Part shown: positions 16,302 to 24,950 of the stretch, in pieces
How positions within the stretch are numbered: position 1 is the stretch's first letter
Layout: every line of letters starts with the position of its first letter
NCBI GenBank assembly: GCA_900753285.1
Contig: CAADYN010000233.1
Span: forward strand, 1-39,070
DNA length: 39,070 nucleotides
Direction of reading: 5' to 3'
Origin: Clostridia bacterium
GTDB taxonomy: Bacteria > Bacillota > Clostridia > Oscillospirales > CAG-272
Program-made: the position numbers and the translations under genes
Notes under the pieces: generated by a model
Told to the model about the DNA's origin: nothing
What the model saw: only the letters and a program-made list of their open reading frames with translations
Database searches by the model: none

Positions 16302-16340
16302 AAAGAGCTTTGACAACTAACCCATGTCAAGGCTCTTTTT
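16302..16340. terminator. Bidirectional terminator between rpsT and the MATE gene
   Basis: A stem of about 14 bp with one T-G pair, 16302-16315 against 16325-16338, is followed by TTTTT. On the minus strand it ends CTCTTTGTTTTTG, so it can also end the MATE transcript. Confidence 0.9.
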
Positions 16341-16364
16341 GTGTTTGTATTTACTTAAGTCCGG

Positions 16365-17783
16365 TTAAAATTTCTTTATCCAGCGGTAGCGGTTTACCTT
16401 TACCACAGCGACGAGGCATTTTATAATCTGGTCGGATTTCAGCACGATGAATATAAGCACCGGGGACAGCTTTAATACAAACGCCGCGATGAACGAGCAG
16501 GGGAGAACTATGCCCCACATGAATATGATATCGTTGTAGAACACAAAGTTTGTGTCTCCGCCGCCGCGCACTATACCCGTGAGACAGGTCATTTGATACG
16601 CCGTGCCGACGACTGTCACCGAGAGAACCGCCATGAACTGCATAGCAAGCTCCTTTGTCTCGGCGGAAATGTCGTACAGGCTTATTATGAATCCGCGGGA
16701 GAGGAATATCGCCAGACCCGTGACCGCTCCCATTGCTATGTAGATGAGCTGCATACGGCTGACGCGGTGCTTTATCTCCGTTTTAAGGGCAGAGAACGCG
16801 TCCTCTTCGCTCATTTCCTCGGTCATTGTCCGCGCTTCTCCAATCGTCTTGCCTATCATGACGGAGGAAGCGGTAGCCGCGCCGTAGATGAACACGGACA
16901 TTATCTGGAATACCGTAGACGCGATGGAGTTTGCCGAGATGACGGGGTCGGTAAGCCTTCCGAGAATGGCAGTCTGGAGTGACATTGCAATTCCCCACGA
17001 CGCTCCCGAAAAAACAACGGGCAGGCTGACCTTGAAGAACTTTTTCGATATCTCGCGGTCGGTCTTTATGAAGTCGGAAAGCTTCAGCTTCAGCTTTTTG
17101 TCGAAGAATGCAATGTACACCACGACTATGACAAACTCAACTACTCGCGAAACAAGCGTTGCTATGGCGGCTCCGCGGATTCCCATTGCAGGCGCGCCGA
17201 AGTGACCGAAGATGAGTATGTAGTTGAGTACAAGGTTGACCACCAGCGCCGCGCATGAGTTTATGAATCCGATGAACGCCGTCTCAACGCTTCGCAGAAT
17301 GCCGAGGAGCACCTGTGTCGCCGCGAAGAACATATAGGTGAACGCTACAATAAAGAGGTATTTTTCTCCCTCCGCGATAACGTGAGGCTTGTCGGTAAGA
17401 AGTCCGAGCACCTGCGTCGGGAAGAAGAGCACCGCGAGCATCATAACGCCCGAGACGATAAGCCCGAACTGCATCGAGGTAGCTCCCGCGCGCTTTATCT
17501 TGTTCGTGTCGCCTTCCCCCCAGTAGCGAGAGCAGATGACGACCGTTCCGTCGGATATGCTTCCGCAGATGGATTGGAGAAGGAACTGTATCTGGTTCAC
17601 TATGAAAACGCCGGATATGGCAAGCTCAGCCGCCGCCCCGAGTTTTCCTATCATAATATTGTCAAGCAGGTTTACGCCGTATACGATGATGTTCTGCGCG
17701 GCTATGGTGACAAGAAGTCTTACCCATCTGTGCCAGAACTCACGCCGGCTTGCGTCTGTTGACAGCTCTATTGTTTTTTCCAT
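16365..17783 (-). CDS. MATE-family efflux transporter
   Basis: The 472-residue polytopic protein has about 12 hydrophobic segments in two halves. The N-terminal half holds NIIVYGVNLLDNIMIGKLGAAAELAISGV, the usual MATE TM1-loop region, and the second half begins near residue 240 with KVSLPVVFSGASWG. MATE proteins export cationic drugs or metabolites in exchange for Na+ or H+. A cytoplasmic charged insert (about 315-335, EEMSEEDAFSALK) lies between TM segments in the C-terminal half. It follows the mreB homologue by 12 bp, with AAGGAAG upstream, and is likely co-transcribed. The substrate is unknown. Confidence 0.92.
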   Translation of the reverse strand: MEKTIELSTDASRREFWHRWVRLLVTIAAQNIIVYGVNLLDNIMIGKLGAAAELAISGVFIVNQIQFLLQSICGSISDGTVVICSRYWGEGDTNKIKRAGATSMQFGLIVSGVMMLAVLFFPTQVLGLLTDKPHVIAEGEKYLFIVAFTYMFFAATQVLLGILRSVETAFIGFINSCAALVVNLVLNYILIFGHFGAPAMGIRGAAIATLVSRVVEFVIVVVYIAFFDKKLKLKLSDFIKTDREISKKFFKVSLPVVFSGASWGIAMSLQTAILGRLTDPVISANSIASTVFQIMSVFIYGAATASSVMIGKTIGEARTMTEEMSEEDAFSALKTEIKHRVSRMQLIYIAMGAVTGLAIFLSRGFIISLYDISAETKELAMQFMAVLSVTVVGTAYQMTCLTGIVRGGGDTNFVFYNDIIFMWGIVLPCSFIAAFVLKLSPVLIFIVLKSDQIIKCLVAVVKVNRYRWIKKF

Positions 17784-17795
17784 TACTGTACTTCC

Positions 17796-18830
17796 TTATC
17801 TGAAAGCGTTCTCACGCGAGCTTTTTATACGGGATATGTTTATCGCGCCCTCGGGTATGGAGGAGAGGTTGTCAAGGCTCTTTCCCGTGCCGATTGCTAC
17901 ACAGGATACCGCCTTGTCCGCTACTCTCGTCTTGATTCCCGTGGCATATGCTATAAGTCTGTCAAGTCCGTAGAGCAGACTTCCTCCGCCGGTCATGACG
18001 ATGCCGTTTGAGAGGATATCTCCGATAAGCTCGGGAGGAGTGCGTTCAACTACGGAGCATACGGCTTCGATTATCGCGGTGATCGGCTCTTCAAGCGCGT
18101 CCGGTATCTCGTCGGAGTTTATCCTTACCACTCTCGGCAGTCCCTGTATGAGGCATCTGCCCTTGACCTCGAGCGTGCGCGGTTCTTTTCTCGGCCATGC
18201 GCATCCGATTTTTATCTTGATGGCTTCCGCTGTCCTCTCGCCGATGAGTACGTTGTGCTTCCGTCTGACGTAGCGTATTATAGCCTCGTCGAACTTGTCT
18301 CCGGCGACCTTTATCGACTCCGAGACCACAACTCCGCCGAGGGAGAGCACCGCAATGTCCGTAGTTCCGCCGCCGATATCGACCACCATATGACCGTTCG
18401 GAGCAGCGATGTTTATTCCCGCACCGATAGCGGCAGCCACAGGCTCTTCTATGAGGTACGTCCTCTTAGCTCCCGCCTGAGTTGCCGCGTCGACTACCGC
18501 TCTCTCCTCAACCTCGGTTATGCCGGAGGGAACGCAGATTATTACGCGCGGCTTGAAAATCATCGTACCGCACGCTTTTTTTATGAAGTACTGTATCATT
18601 TTCAGAGTTATCTCGTACTGACTTATCACGCCGTCCCTAAGCGGTCTTATGGCGGTGATGTTTCCGGGCGTCCGTCCGAGCATTCTCTGAGCCTCGCGTC
18701 CGACCTTTATGATCCTGTCGGTGTTTTTGTCTATCGCGACTACCGACGGCTCTTTTATGACGATTCCGCTGCCCTTGACGTAAACAAGCACCGTAGCAGT
18801 ACCGAGGTCTATTCCGATATCCTTGCCCAT
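17796..18830 (-). CDS. MreB/Mbl actin-like rod-shape protein
   Basis: The 344-residue actin-fold ATPase shows phosphate-1 motif DIGIDLGTATVLVYVKG, phosphate-2 VVDIGGGTTDIAVLSLGG and adenosine motif IVMTGGGSLLYGLD. MreB-family filaments under the membrane guide the elongation machinery of the cell wall. The length is normal. No mreC, mreD or other rod gene follows; instead a MATE transporter does. That setting favours an Mbl/MreBH-type paralogue over the canonical mre operon copy, but sequence alone does not settle this. AGGA precedes the ATG by about 10 nt. Confidence 0.94.
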   Translation of the reverse strand: MGKDIGIDLGTATVLVYVKGSGIVIKEPSVVAIDKNTDRIIKVGREAQRMLGRTPGNITAIRPLRDGVISQYEITLKMIQYFIKKACGTMIFKPRVIICVPSGITEVEERAVVDAATQAGAKRTYLIEEPVAAAIGAGINIAAPNGHMVVDIGGGTTDIAVLSLGGVVVSESIKVAGDKFDEAIIRYVRRKHNVLIGERTAEAIKIKIGCAWPRKEPRTLEVKGRCLIQGLPRVVRINSDEIPDALEEPITAIIEAVCSVVERTPPELIGDILSNGIVMTGGGSLLYGLDRLIAYATGIKTRVADKAVSCVAIGTGKSLDNLSSIPEGAINISRIKSSRENAFR

Positions 18831-18885
18831 CTATATAAATTCCTGACCTTGTTCTATACAAAATAATAATAACTTATCATTCTAC

Positions 18886-18914
18886 ATTATACTACAAGGA
18901 TATCTCTTTTGCAA
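18886..18914 (-). promoter_or_regulatory. Promoter of the mreB-MATE unit
   Basis: On the minus strand TTGCAA (18914-18909), a 17-bp spacer and perfect TATAAT (18891-18886), about 50 bp before the ATG. No terminator is visible between it and the upstream lipoprotein gene. Confidence 0.82.
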
Positions 18915-18932
18915 GGAAATTTTATATTAATT

Positions 18933-20180
18933 TTAGGAAGCCTTTTCTATCGTCAGCGAGTCGAGGACGGGCAGGCAGTAGTTTTCGTAGTAATTCGGCT
19001 CATCGTCGTCATACACAAGGAATGTCATAAACAGCTTGTTTTCCGTGTGGGGGACGTTCACAAAAATGTAGTACCATGTTACGCCGAGAGTTTTCTCACC
19101 CTCCGATACTCCGCGTGAAGTGTACCATGTGTAGTCGTAGCTCTGCGCTGTTGTTCCGATACCTTTGTTTGTCGTGTTCATTCCGTCGGAGCTTACGTCA
19201 AATCCGCGGTATATCTCAAATCTCTTTGTGGCATATCTTGAATCGAGTGTGCGCGGTATGTCGGAGGCTATGGTGTAGTCCATCTCCCATGTGTCGGGCA
19301 GAGTTACGCTGGCATCGTACACGGGAGCGTCGTCGGAGTCGTATTTTCCCACCTCTATCGTGTATTCGAGCGCGCTGTCGTCGGAGGAAGTGTATATTCT
19401 CGCGGAGTCGAGCATCGGCTTAAAGGCTTCTTCCCATACGTCGGTCTCGTTTCCGTCGTCGTCCGTTATTTTCACGCCGTTGTCGGAGAACACCATAGCC
19501 GCCATCTTGTCCTCACTTACCGCGACAAATCCGCAGTACAGTGTGAAGCGGTGCGACGACTCGTAGACCTGTGAGTAAACGTCGGCTTCGGTCTTGTAGA
19601 AGGTGTAGTCCGTGCTGTCCGCTGTCTTGCCTTTCAGAATTTCCGCAGAGCTGAGGTCGAACGAGCCTTTTTTCGTGACAAAGGAGAGCGCGTCGCCGGC
19701 AATGCACTTTTCCGATATGCCGTACATACATCCGTCAAACCAGCCGTAGAGCGAGCCTTGCATTGCCATGGGGTCGACGTAATCGGTGTTCTGCACTATC
19801 GTCATGTAGGTGGGAACATTGTCGAATATGACAGCGCCGAGAATTTCGTTTGCCTTTTCGGGTTTTATTCCTGCTTCGCCGTAGTCCTTGCCGGTGGAGG
19901 AGGTGAGATAGTATACCTCGCTTTTTTGACTGCAAAGGTTTACGTTTGTCTTGTTTGTCGGCGGCGTCGGCTTGCTTTCCTCTTCTGTTTCAGTCTCGGT
20001 TTCCGTGCTTTCCTCTACCTCAAAGACATGGCTTTCGCTCTCGTCCTCGGAGGGAACAGAGAACGTCTCGTCGGGTTTTTCGAGCGGCGGAGTTTCTTCC
20101 TGCAATGTTACTTTTTCCTTTGCGCAGGCGGAGAGGAGCAGGAGTGAGAGTACAAGGAGAGCTGTTATTTTCGTTTTCAT
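18933..20180 (-). CDS. Lipoprotein with two related C-terminal domains, unknown function
   Basis: The 415-residue protein has a lipoprotein signal with lipobox LLSAC (Cys19), then a Ser/Thr/Glu/Pro-rich low-complexity linker (about 25-80) that would lift the folded part off the membrane. The rest appears to contain two related units: one ends FKPMLDSARI (about 260) and the other YCLPVLDSLTI at the C-terminus, and each has a DYT(F/W)Y element about 80-90 residues earlier. I recognise no catalytic motif; the look is that of a beta-rich binding domain. GAGGTGA precedes the ATG. It is divergent from the Gld-like ABC operon across 167 bp, so it may be functionally linked to it. Confidence 0.8.
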   Translation of the reverse strand: MKTKITALLVLSLLLLSACAKEKVTLQEETPPLEKPDETFSVPSEDESESHVFEVEESTETETETEEESKPTPPTNKTNVNLCSQKSEVYYLTSSTGKDYGEAGIKPEKANEILGAVIFDNVPTYMTIVQNTDYVDPMAMQGSLYGWFDGCMYGISEKCIAGDALSFVTKKGSFDLSSAEILKGKTADSTDYTFYKTEADVYSQVYESSHRFTLYCGFVAVSEDKMAAMVFSDNGVKITDDDGNETDVWEEAFKPMLDSARIYTSSDDSALEYTIEVGKYDSDDAPVYDASVTLPDTWEMDYTIASDIPRTLDSRYATKRFEIYRGFDVSSDGMNTTNKGIGTTAQSYDYTWYTSRGVSEGEKTLGVTWYYIFVNVPHTENKLFMTFLVYDDDEPNYYENYCLPVLDSLTIEKAS

Positions 20181-20297
20181 CGTAAAGTCACCTCGCTTTT
20201 TTTCATTTAGACGAGATTTTTTCCGCGCGTGTTCCGATAACGTGAAGATTTTTTCATGATTTTTCCGTGAAAATTCACCATTCCGTCACGCAGAGGT

Positions 20298-20305
20298 GCT
20301 ATAAT
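20298..20305 (+). promoter_or_regulatory. Extended -10 promoter of the Gld-like ABC operon
   Basis: TGC-TATAAT (TATAAT at 20300-20305) lies about 43 bp before the TTG start. The -35 match is weak. Two CGTGAARATT direct repeats at 20241-20250 and 20266-20275, and a TTTTCA/TGAAAA inverted repeat (20251-20273), lie just upstream. Confidence 0.65.
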
Positions 20306-20347
20306 GTATCTGAAATATTATAGAATCTTCAAACGGAGGACACGGAA

Positions 20348-21496
20348 TTGATAGAGGTAAAAAATCTCGTGAAGCGGTACGGCGACTTTGAAGCGGTTCG
20401 CGGCGTCAGCTTCGAGATAAAAAAAGGAATGATCTACGGCTTTCTCGGACCGAACGGCGCGGGAAAATCGACTACGATGAACATAATAACGGGATGTCTC
20501 GCCGCAACCGAGGGGGAAGTCACCGTAAACGGCTGCGACATATACGAGGACCCCATCGGTGCGAAATCCGCAATAGGATATCTTCCCGAAATGCCGCCGC
20601 TCTACACGGACATGACGCCGGAGGAATATCTTTCCTTTGTGGGCGAGGCTAAGGGACTGCACGGGGACGAATTATACCGTGAGGTCGACAGAGTTATAGA
20701 AAAAACAGGACTCGGCGCGTACTCGACAAGGCTTATAAAAAACCTCTCGAAGGGCTACAAGCAGAGGGTCGGCATAGCTCAGGCTATTATCGGAAATCCC
20801 GAGATAGTAATACTTGACGAGCCGACTGTCGGACTTGACCCGAGACAGATAATCGAGATACGCGAGCTGATAAAGGAACTCGGACGAGACAGCACCGTCA
20901 TCCTCTCCAGCCACATACTGACGGAGATAGCCGAGGTGTGCGACTATGTTATCATAATATCGCGCGGTCGTGTCGTGGCTTCCGATACGCTCGAGAACCT
21001 GACGAAGAAGTACGAGGGCAAAAACTACGTTGACATTACGGTGCGCGGAGACGAGGACAGGGTGAACAAGCTCGTGTCGTCCATTGACGGCGTGCTGAGC
21101 GTAGAGTGCGATACCTCGGGCGGATATGTCCACGCGAAGATCGGAACCGAAAGCTCACGGGATATCAGAGAAGAGCTGTTCTTCCGTTTTGCCGACGCGA
21201 AGCTGCCCATTCTCTCGATGAACTACGAGGAAGTAACGCTTGAGAAGGTGTTCCTTGAGCTGACGGGAGAAACAAACATCACAGCCGGCACAAACAATTC
21301 TGCGGAGAAAAAATCGATTGAAGAGGAATTTGCCGAAAAAGCGGTCGAGGACATGAAAAACTCCGCGGAAGAATCTACAGAAAAATCTGCTGAAACCGAG
21401 CCGGCAGAACCTGAAGAAGCTCCCGCTCCCGCAAAGGAAGAGAAAAAGTCAAAGAAACGGGACGACGACTACAAGCCGCTGTTCGGAGGTAACTGA
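20348..21496 (+). CDS. ABC transporter ATPase, GldA-like, with acidic C-terminal tail
   Basis: The 382-residue ATPase has Walker A GPNGAGKST (34-42), signature LSKGYKQR (about 132-139) and Walker B VILDEPTVGLDPRQ (about 154-167). The C-terminal part of the core (NYEEVTLEKVFLELTG) is typical of ABC-2 exporters. Beyond about residue 315 there is a low-complexity Glu/Ala/Lys/Pro tail of about 65 residues that is not part of the ATPase fold. The start is a TTG, supported by CGGAGG 10 nt upstream and by the family-typical MIEVKNLVKRYG. It is 2 bp from the permease gene and first in the operon. Confidence 0.92.
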   Translation: MIEVKNLVKRYGDFEAVRGVSFEIKKGMIYGFLGPNGAGKSTTMNIITGCLAATEGEVTVNGCDIYEDPIGAKSAIGYLPEMPPLYTDMTPEEYLSFVGEAKGLHGDELYREVDRVIEKTGLGAYSTRLIKNLSKGYKQRVGIAQAIIGNPEIVILDEPTVGLDPRQIIEIRELIKELGRDSTVILSSHILTEIAEVCDYVIIISRGRVVASDTLENLTKKYEGKNYVDITVRGDEDRVNKLVSSIDGVLSVECDTSGGYVHAKIGTESSRDIREELFFRFADAKLPILSMNYEEVTLEKVFLELTGETNITAGTNNSAEKKSIEEEFAEKAVEDMKNSAEESTEKSAETEPAEPEEAPAPAKEEKKSKKRDDDYKPLFGGN

Positions 21497-21498
21497 AA

Positions 21499-22362
21499 AT
21501 GAACGCAGTATACAAAAAAGAACTGAAAAGCTACTTCACGGGAATGACGGGGGCGATTTTTGTCGGATTCATCCTGCTCATTGCCGGAATCTACACGGTA
21601 GTATATAACCTGAGGGGGCTTTACCCGAATTTTGAGTACGTCCTCTCCGGAGTATCGTTTATCTATCTTCTGACCGTACCCGTGCTGACCATGCGCTCCT
21701 TCGCCGAGGAAAAGCACTCAAAAACCGACCAGCTGCTGTATTCTCTCCCGATAAGCGTGACCTCCGTTGTTATGGCGAAGTACCTTGCAATGCTGACCGT
21801 GCTTCTTATTCCGTGCGCTGTCATGGCGTTCTACCCGCTCATCCTCTGTATGTTCGGCACGGTGCATCTCACAGGAGCATACGCAGCTCTTCTTGCCTTC
21901 TTCCTGCTCGGCGCGTCTCTTATCTCAATCGGAATGTTTGTCTCCTCCCTCACCGAGAGCCAGGTTATCTCCGCAGTCATAAGCCTTCTTGCAATGATTC
22001 TCATCAACTTCATGTCCGGACTGTCCGGTATGTACCCGACCTCATCCGCCGCATCTCTCGCGGGTCTTGTCGTTCTCTCAATAGCCGTCGGAATGATAGT
22101 ACAGGTGCTTATAAAGAATTCCGTTGTGTCCGCCTGCACATCAGTGGTGCTCATAGCGGCGTCGGTTCTCGTTTATCTTGTGAACTCATCCCTTCTTGAA
22201 GGACTTATGCCCCGCCTGCTGTCCTCCCTCGCACTGTTCGACCGCATTACCTCATTCCAGAGCGGTATATTCGATATGACGGCTGTGGTGTTCTACATCT
22301 CCGTCTGCGCGCTGTTCGTGTATCTTACGGTGCAGTCGATGGAAAAGAAGAGATGGAACTGA
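21499..22362 (+). CDS. ABC-2-type permease, GldF-like
   Basis: The 287-residue membrane protein has six predicted TM segments, starting MNAVYKKELKSYFTGMTG, the usual cytoplasmic amphipathic start of ABC-2/GldF permeases. The conserved RSFAEEKHSKTDQLLYSLPIS follows TM2. It pairs with the preceding ATPase to form the export channel; in ABC-2 systems the permease acts as a dimer. GGAGGT lies within the end of the ATPase gene. The family name derives from Bacteroidetes gliding, but homologues are widespread in non-gliding Clostridia with no known cargo. Confidence 0.9.
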   Translation: MNAVYKKELKSYFTGMTGAIFVGFILLIAGIYTVVYNLRGLYPNFEYVLSGVSFIYLLTVPVLTMRSFAEEKHSKTDQLLYSLPISVTSVVMAKYLAMLTVLLIPCAVMAFYPLILCMFGTVHLTGAYAALLAFFLLGASLISIGMFVSSLTESQVISAVISLLAMILINFMSGLSGMYPTSSAASLAGLVVLSIAVGMIVQVLIKNSVVSACTSVVLIAASVLVYLVNSSLLEGLMPRLLSSLALFDRITSFQSGIFDMTAVVFYISVCALFVYLTVQSMEKKRWN

Positions 22363-22403
22363 CGGGGGGCAAACCCGAACTTGAGTAATGAAAGGTAACA
22401 CAA

Positions 22404-23882
22404 ATGAATAATGCTTCATCTCCCGCGAAGAAGAACGGGATAAATAAAAAATACCTGAAGATAGGCACGTTTTCGATAACGATGACTGTCGTTGTGATAG
22501 CGGTCGTTGTCGTCGTGAACCTGCTTGTGGGTGAGCTTCCCTCGACCTACACAAAATACGATATGTCCGCGCTGAACCTCTACTCAATCGGAGACGAGAC
22601 GAAAGCCGTTATTGACTCCGTTGAAGACGACGTTGTGTTCTACATTGTCGCTCAGCGGGGAAGCGAGGACTCCACCATAGAAGAGCTGCTCGACAGATAC
22701 GCCGCGATGAACTCCCACATAAGCGTGAAGACAGTCGACCCCGTTACAAATCCCACGTTTATCGAGCAGTATACATCGAAACAGCTCTCGCAGAACTCCG
22801 TCATAGCAGTCAGCGGAAAGAGAAGCTACGCCGTCGACTACAACGAGATCTACACCGTAACCTACAGCGACGAGGAGCTTTACTACTACCTCTACTACGG
22901 TCAGCAGCCCACGGGAACTCCGTACTTTAACGGCGAGCTTTGCTTCACTACCGCGCTCGACTATGTTACGAGAAACGACCTGCCGAAGGCGTATATGCTC
23001 ACGGGTCACGGAGAGACTGCGCTCAGCGAAACCTACCTCGAATACTTCACCGCGGAGAACATCGAGACGGCAGAGCTTTCGATACTCACACTTGATTCAC
23101 TGCCCGACGACGCTTCCGCTGTAATAATCAACAATCCCACGTCTGACATTTCCGCAGCCGAGGAAGAAAAGCTCTCCGCTTATCTTGACGAGGGCGGAAA
23201 CATCATCCTCATCACCGGCGCGCTCACCTATAACTCAAAATCCATGCCGAATCTCTCTGCCCTCGCGAAGAAGGTAGGTCTTGAGTCGGTGGACGGTCTT
23301 GTTATGGAGACTTCGCAGAACAACTACACAATGTACCCGCACTACCTGCTCCCGAATATTGGCTCCACCTCAACCGAACCCCTGTCGCTCATGTCAAACT
23401 CAAAGGTCTACGTACTTGCAAACGCCGCGCACGGTATCATCTCCGACGGCACGCACAACGTAAATCCGCTTCTCTCCACTACCTCCGGCGCATATGTGAA
23501 GTCCGACCTTACCTCGACCTCATACGAAAAGGCTGACGGGGATATCTCCGGCATGGTCTACATCGGAGCTTCCGTTACGGATTCCGCTGACGGCACGAGA
23601 GGGGACAGCTACAAGTTCGTGTGGTTCTCATCCCCGGCTCTGGTTGACGCGTCAACGGATTCATGGGTGTCCGGCGGCGACTCGAGCATGTTTATGGCAG
23701 TGTCCGGCTGGATGTGCGAGAACAAGATAAACCTCTCCATCATGGCAAAGCAGCTGCAGGTTGAATCCCTTACCGTCACCGCGGCGCAGTCTTCGATTTG
23801 GTCTATCATCGTCGTGTTCATCATTCCGCTGACGGTGTTTGCATTGGGCTTCGCTGTATGGTGGAAGAGAAGAAAAGCGTAA
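22404..23882 (+). CDS. GldG-like ABC transporter auxiliary protein
   Basis: The 492-residue protein has an N-terminal TM helix (about 19-40), a large extracytoplasmic region and a C-terminal TM helix (about 468-488) ending in WWKRRKA. The extracellular part begins with a thioredoxin-like segment (LYSIGDETKAVIDSVEDDVVFYIVA) and includes KAYMLTGHGETAL and EGGNIILITGAL, as in GldG/ABC_transp_aux proteins. It probably sits next to the permease as a periplasm-facing partner; its biochemical role is unknown. AAAGGT precedes the ATG. The gap to the permease gene is 41 bp and to the next gene 9 bp. Confidence 0.88.
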   Translation: MNNASSPAKKNGINKKYLKIGTFSITMTVVVIAVVVVVNLLVGELPSTYTKYDMSALNLYSIGDETKAVIDSVEDDVVFYIVAQRGSEDSTIEELLDRYAAMNSHISVKTVDPVTNPTFIEQYTSKQLSQNSVIAVSGKRSYAVDYNEIYTVTYSDEELYYYLYYGQQPTGTPYFNGELCFTTALDYVTRNDLPKAYMLTGHGETALSETYLEYFTAENIETAELSILTLDSLPDDASAVIINNPTSDISAAEEEKLSAYLDEGGNIILITGALTYNSKSMPNLSALAKKVGLESVDGLVMETSQNNYTMYPHYLLPNIGSTSTEPLSLMSNSKVYVLANAAHGIISDGTHNVNPLLSTTSGAYVKSDLTSTSYEKADGDISGMVYIGASVTDSADGTRGDSYKFVWFSSPALVDASTDSWVSGGDSSMFMAVSGWMCENKINLSIMAKQLQVESLTVTAAQSSIWSIIVVFIIPLTVFALGFAVWWKRRKA

Positions 23883-23891
23883 GGTGAAAAA

Positions 23892-24875
23892 ATGACAGCA
23901 AAAACCAAAAAGAAAAACAAATACCTGCCGCTCGCTGTACTGCTTGTCGTGCTCGTCGCGCTGTTTGCCGTGTATAAAGCTCTCTCCGCGTCGAACGAGA
24001 GAAAAGCCGCCGAGGAAGAAGCCGCAAAAGCCGCAGAGAACGCGGACATCATGATAGCACAATACGACTACACCACAATGACCTCTCTCTCGTACCAAAA
24101 GAAGGGCGGGGAAAAGCTCGACTTCGCGGTGTCGGGTTCATCATGGATATACCTCCCCGACGAGCACTTCCCGCTTGACAACACAACTGTCGCGAAAATG
24201 GCGGCGGCTATAGCTCAGATTGCCGTAGAATGCACCGTTGACGAGGGAATCGCATCCGACTACGGACTTGACGACCCGGAATACACGATAAGTGTGAAAT
24301 ACTCGGGCGGCGACAGTCACGAATACAAGATAGGAAACTACAACTCGTTCAATTCCTCATACTACTTCATGGCGGACGGGCAGATGTACATGATAGCGTC
24401 GGGACTTCTGTCGTACTTCAACTACACGCTTGACGACCTCATGACGCTTGACACAATTCCCGCCTCCGACTGGAGCGATATCGCGTATGTGAACTTTGTC
24501 GCGGTAAAGAGCGGCGAGAACGAGAACAAAATCGAGGATGAGAGCGGAAAGAGCGCGATGCTTGACGTGATAAACTCGATAAGCCTTTCCGACTGCGCCG
24601 ACTACTACACCGAAGAGGGCGAAAAATCAAACTACGGTCTTGACGGCAGCTTCGGCGTTACGGTGAACTACAAGAAGGCGAAAACCTCGACGGATTCCGA
24701 CGGCAACGAAACCACGACTTACCTTGACACAAGCTACGTCCTCTCGATAGGCTTTGCGGGCGGAGAATACTATGTAATGCCCTCCGGCTCAAGCATCACC
24801 TACAAACTTCCGGCAGAAAAGGCGGCGGAGCTTCTGTCCTTCCTCGGATACGTTCCCGAAGAGACGGAGATGTAA
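23892..24875 (+). CDS. DUF4340-like membrane-anchored protein
   Basis: The 327-residue protein has one N-terminal TM anchor (about 11-33) after a Lys-rich start, a short Glu/Ala helix and a beta-rich extracytoplasmic domain. The repeated pattern of acidic turns and the YGLDDPEYTISVKY and YGLDGSFGVTVNY segments match the DUF4340 family, which is typically encoded next to GldG-like genes. The two YGLD segments (about residues 132 and 250) suggest an internal duplication. It is likely the fourth subunit of the ABC complex; function unknown. AGGTG precedes the ATG. Confidence 0.83.
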   Translation: MTAKTKKKNKYLPLAVLLVVLVALFAVYKALSASNERKAAEEEAAKAAENADIMIAQYDYTTMTSLSYQKKGGEKLDFAVSGSSWIYLPDEHFPLDNTTVAKMAAAIAQIAVECTVDEGIASDYGLDDPEYTISVKYSGGDSHEYKIGNYNSFNSSYYFMADGQMYMIASGLLSYFNYTLDDLMTLDTIPASDWSDIAYVNFVAVKSGENENKIEDESGKSAMLDVINSISLSDCADYYTEEGEKSNYGLDGSFGVTVNYKKAKTSTDSDGNETTTYLDTSYVLSIGFAGGEYYVMPSGSSITYKLPAEKAAELLSFLGYVPEETEM

Positions 24876-24881
24876 GCAAAC

Positions 24882-24936
24882 AAAAAAATCCCCCGAAGGA
24901 GATACGTTTTTGGCGTAACCTTTCGGGGGAATTTTT
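24882..24936. terminator. Bidirectional terminator between the Gld-like operon and oleate hydratase
   Basis: TCCCCCGAA (24889-24897) pairs with TTCGGGGGA (24922-24930), followed by ATTTTT. On the minus strand the stem is followed by seven T residues. It ends both convergent units. Confidence 0.92.
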
Positions 24937-24950
24937 ATGCTTTTATTAAA

